From positions 1 through 7,350 of the forward strand of contig DFST01000176.1 of assembly GCA_002378975.1 (NCBI GenBank): a stretch of 7,350 nt of DNA, given 5' to 3'. Shown one piece after another: positions 7,032-7,350 of this stretch (position 1 is the stretch's first letter; each line of letters begins with the position of its first letter). A program made the position numbers and the translations under genes. The DNA comes from Chitinophagaceae bacterium UBA3430 (GTDB taxonomy: Bacteria > Bacteroidota > Bacteroidia > Chitinophagales > Chitinophagaceae). Below the pieces are notes generated by a model. That model saw only the letters and a list, made by a program, of their open reading frames with translations. It had not been told where the DNA came from and made no database searches.

Positions 7032-7350
7032 AGGCGATGATCTTTTCAGCGGGATTGGGAACGCGGTTCAAACCGTGGACCGACCATCACCCCAAGGCAT
7101 TGGCGCAAGTGGGAGATAAATCACTGCTGCAACGCAACATCGAATACCTACAACAATACGGCATCACCAACGTGGTGGTGAATGTGCATCATTTTGCCGA
7201 TCAAATTGAAGCAGCCATCCAACAGGCCAATGGATGGGGCAGCCACATTCAAATCAGCGATGAGCGGAATGAAGTATTGGAAACCGGCGGCGGTTTGCTG
7301 AAAGCCGAAACCATATTGGGCAATACCGATCGCTTCCTCACCTGCAACGT
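7028..7350 (+). CDS. murU: MurU-like sugar-1-phosphate nucleotidyltransferase, 3' end cut by window edge
   Basis: The first 107 residues of a nucleotidyltransferase are present; the frame is open to the window end. The N-terminal signature GLGTRFKPWT....PKAL (9-25) is the NTP-binding loop with Lys23. The segment LETGGGL (84-90) matches the ETGGG form I recall from Pseudomonas MurU, rather than the GTGGA/GTAGA form usual in heptose, mannose or glucose nucleotidyltransferases. MurU converts MurNAc-1-phosphate plus UTP to UDP-MurNAc, bypassing de novo UDP-MurNAc synthesis. Position supports this: the ATG overlaps the stop of the AmgK-like kinase gene (ATGA, 7028-7031), implying co-transcription and translational coupling. 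Sugar specificity cannot be proven from this fragment; a GDP-mannose or heptose-1-phosphate enzyme is the alternative. A second ATG lies three codons in (7037), but the first is preferred because MKAMI is typical of MurU. Confidence 0.83.
   Translation, partial: MKAMIFSAGLGTRFKPWTDHHPKALAQVGDKSLLQRNIEYLQQYGITNVVVNVHHFADQIEAAIQQANGWGSHIQISDERNEVLETGGGLLKAETILGNTDRFLTCN

Overview
The window looks like a chromosomal segment from a member of the Bacteroidota, most likely near Chitinophagales/Sphingobacteriia. Three things point that way. The intergenic regions carry good matches to the Bacteroidota -7 promoter box (TAnnTTTG). Start codons lack Shine-Dalgarno sequences. The gene set (single-chain IcmF, COG4299-type acyltransferase, kinase–RapZ fusion) also fits. 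No phage, IS, CRISPR or RNA gene was seen. Five protein genes fill almost all of the window.

Layout. Positions 1-746 (minus strand) hold the N-terminal 248 residues of a putative lipoprotein N-acetylmuramoyl-L-alanine amidase, cut by the window edge. A 146-bp divergent spacer with a long imperfect inverted repeat follows. Positions 893-2104 (plus) encode a multi-span membrane acyltransferase of the NagX/HGSNAT type. It converges on icmF (2134-5484, minus) across a 29-bp gap. A hairpin there contains the stop codons of both genes and probably terminates both transcripts. icmF encodes the fused isobutyryl-CoA mutase with its own G-protein chaperone. An 83-bp divergent promoter region separates it from a two-gene operon: a fusion of an AmgK-like sugar kinase with the C-terminal domain of RapZ (about 5568-7031), then a MurU-like nucleotidyltransferase (7028 to the edge) overlapping it by ATGA.

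How the genes may work together. Four of the five have plausible roles in peptidoglycan and amino-sugar recovery. The amidase cleaves muropeptides, the membrane acyltransferase may acetylate amino sugars, the kinase would phosphorylate MurNAc/GlcNAc at C1, and the MurU-like enzyme would make the UDP-sugar. The most notable item is the kinase–RapZ-C fusion: in E. coli the RapZ C-terminal domain senses glucosamine-6-phosphate and controls GlmS synthesis, so recycling and amino-sugar sensing may be joined in one polypeptide here. icmF is a separate acyl-CoA function (cobalamin-dependent isobutyryl/butyryl-CoA isomerisation) with no obvious pathway link to its neighbours.
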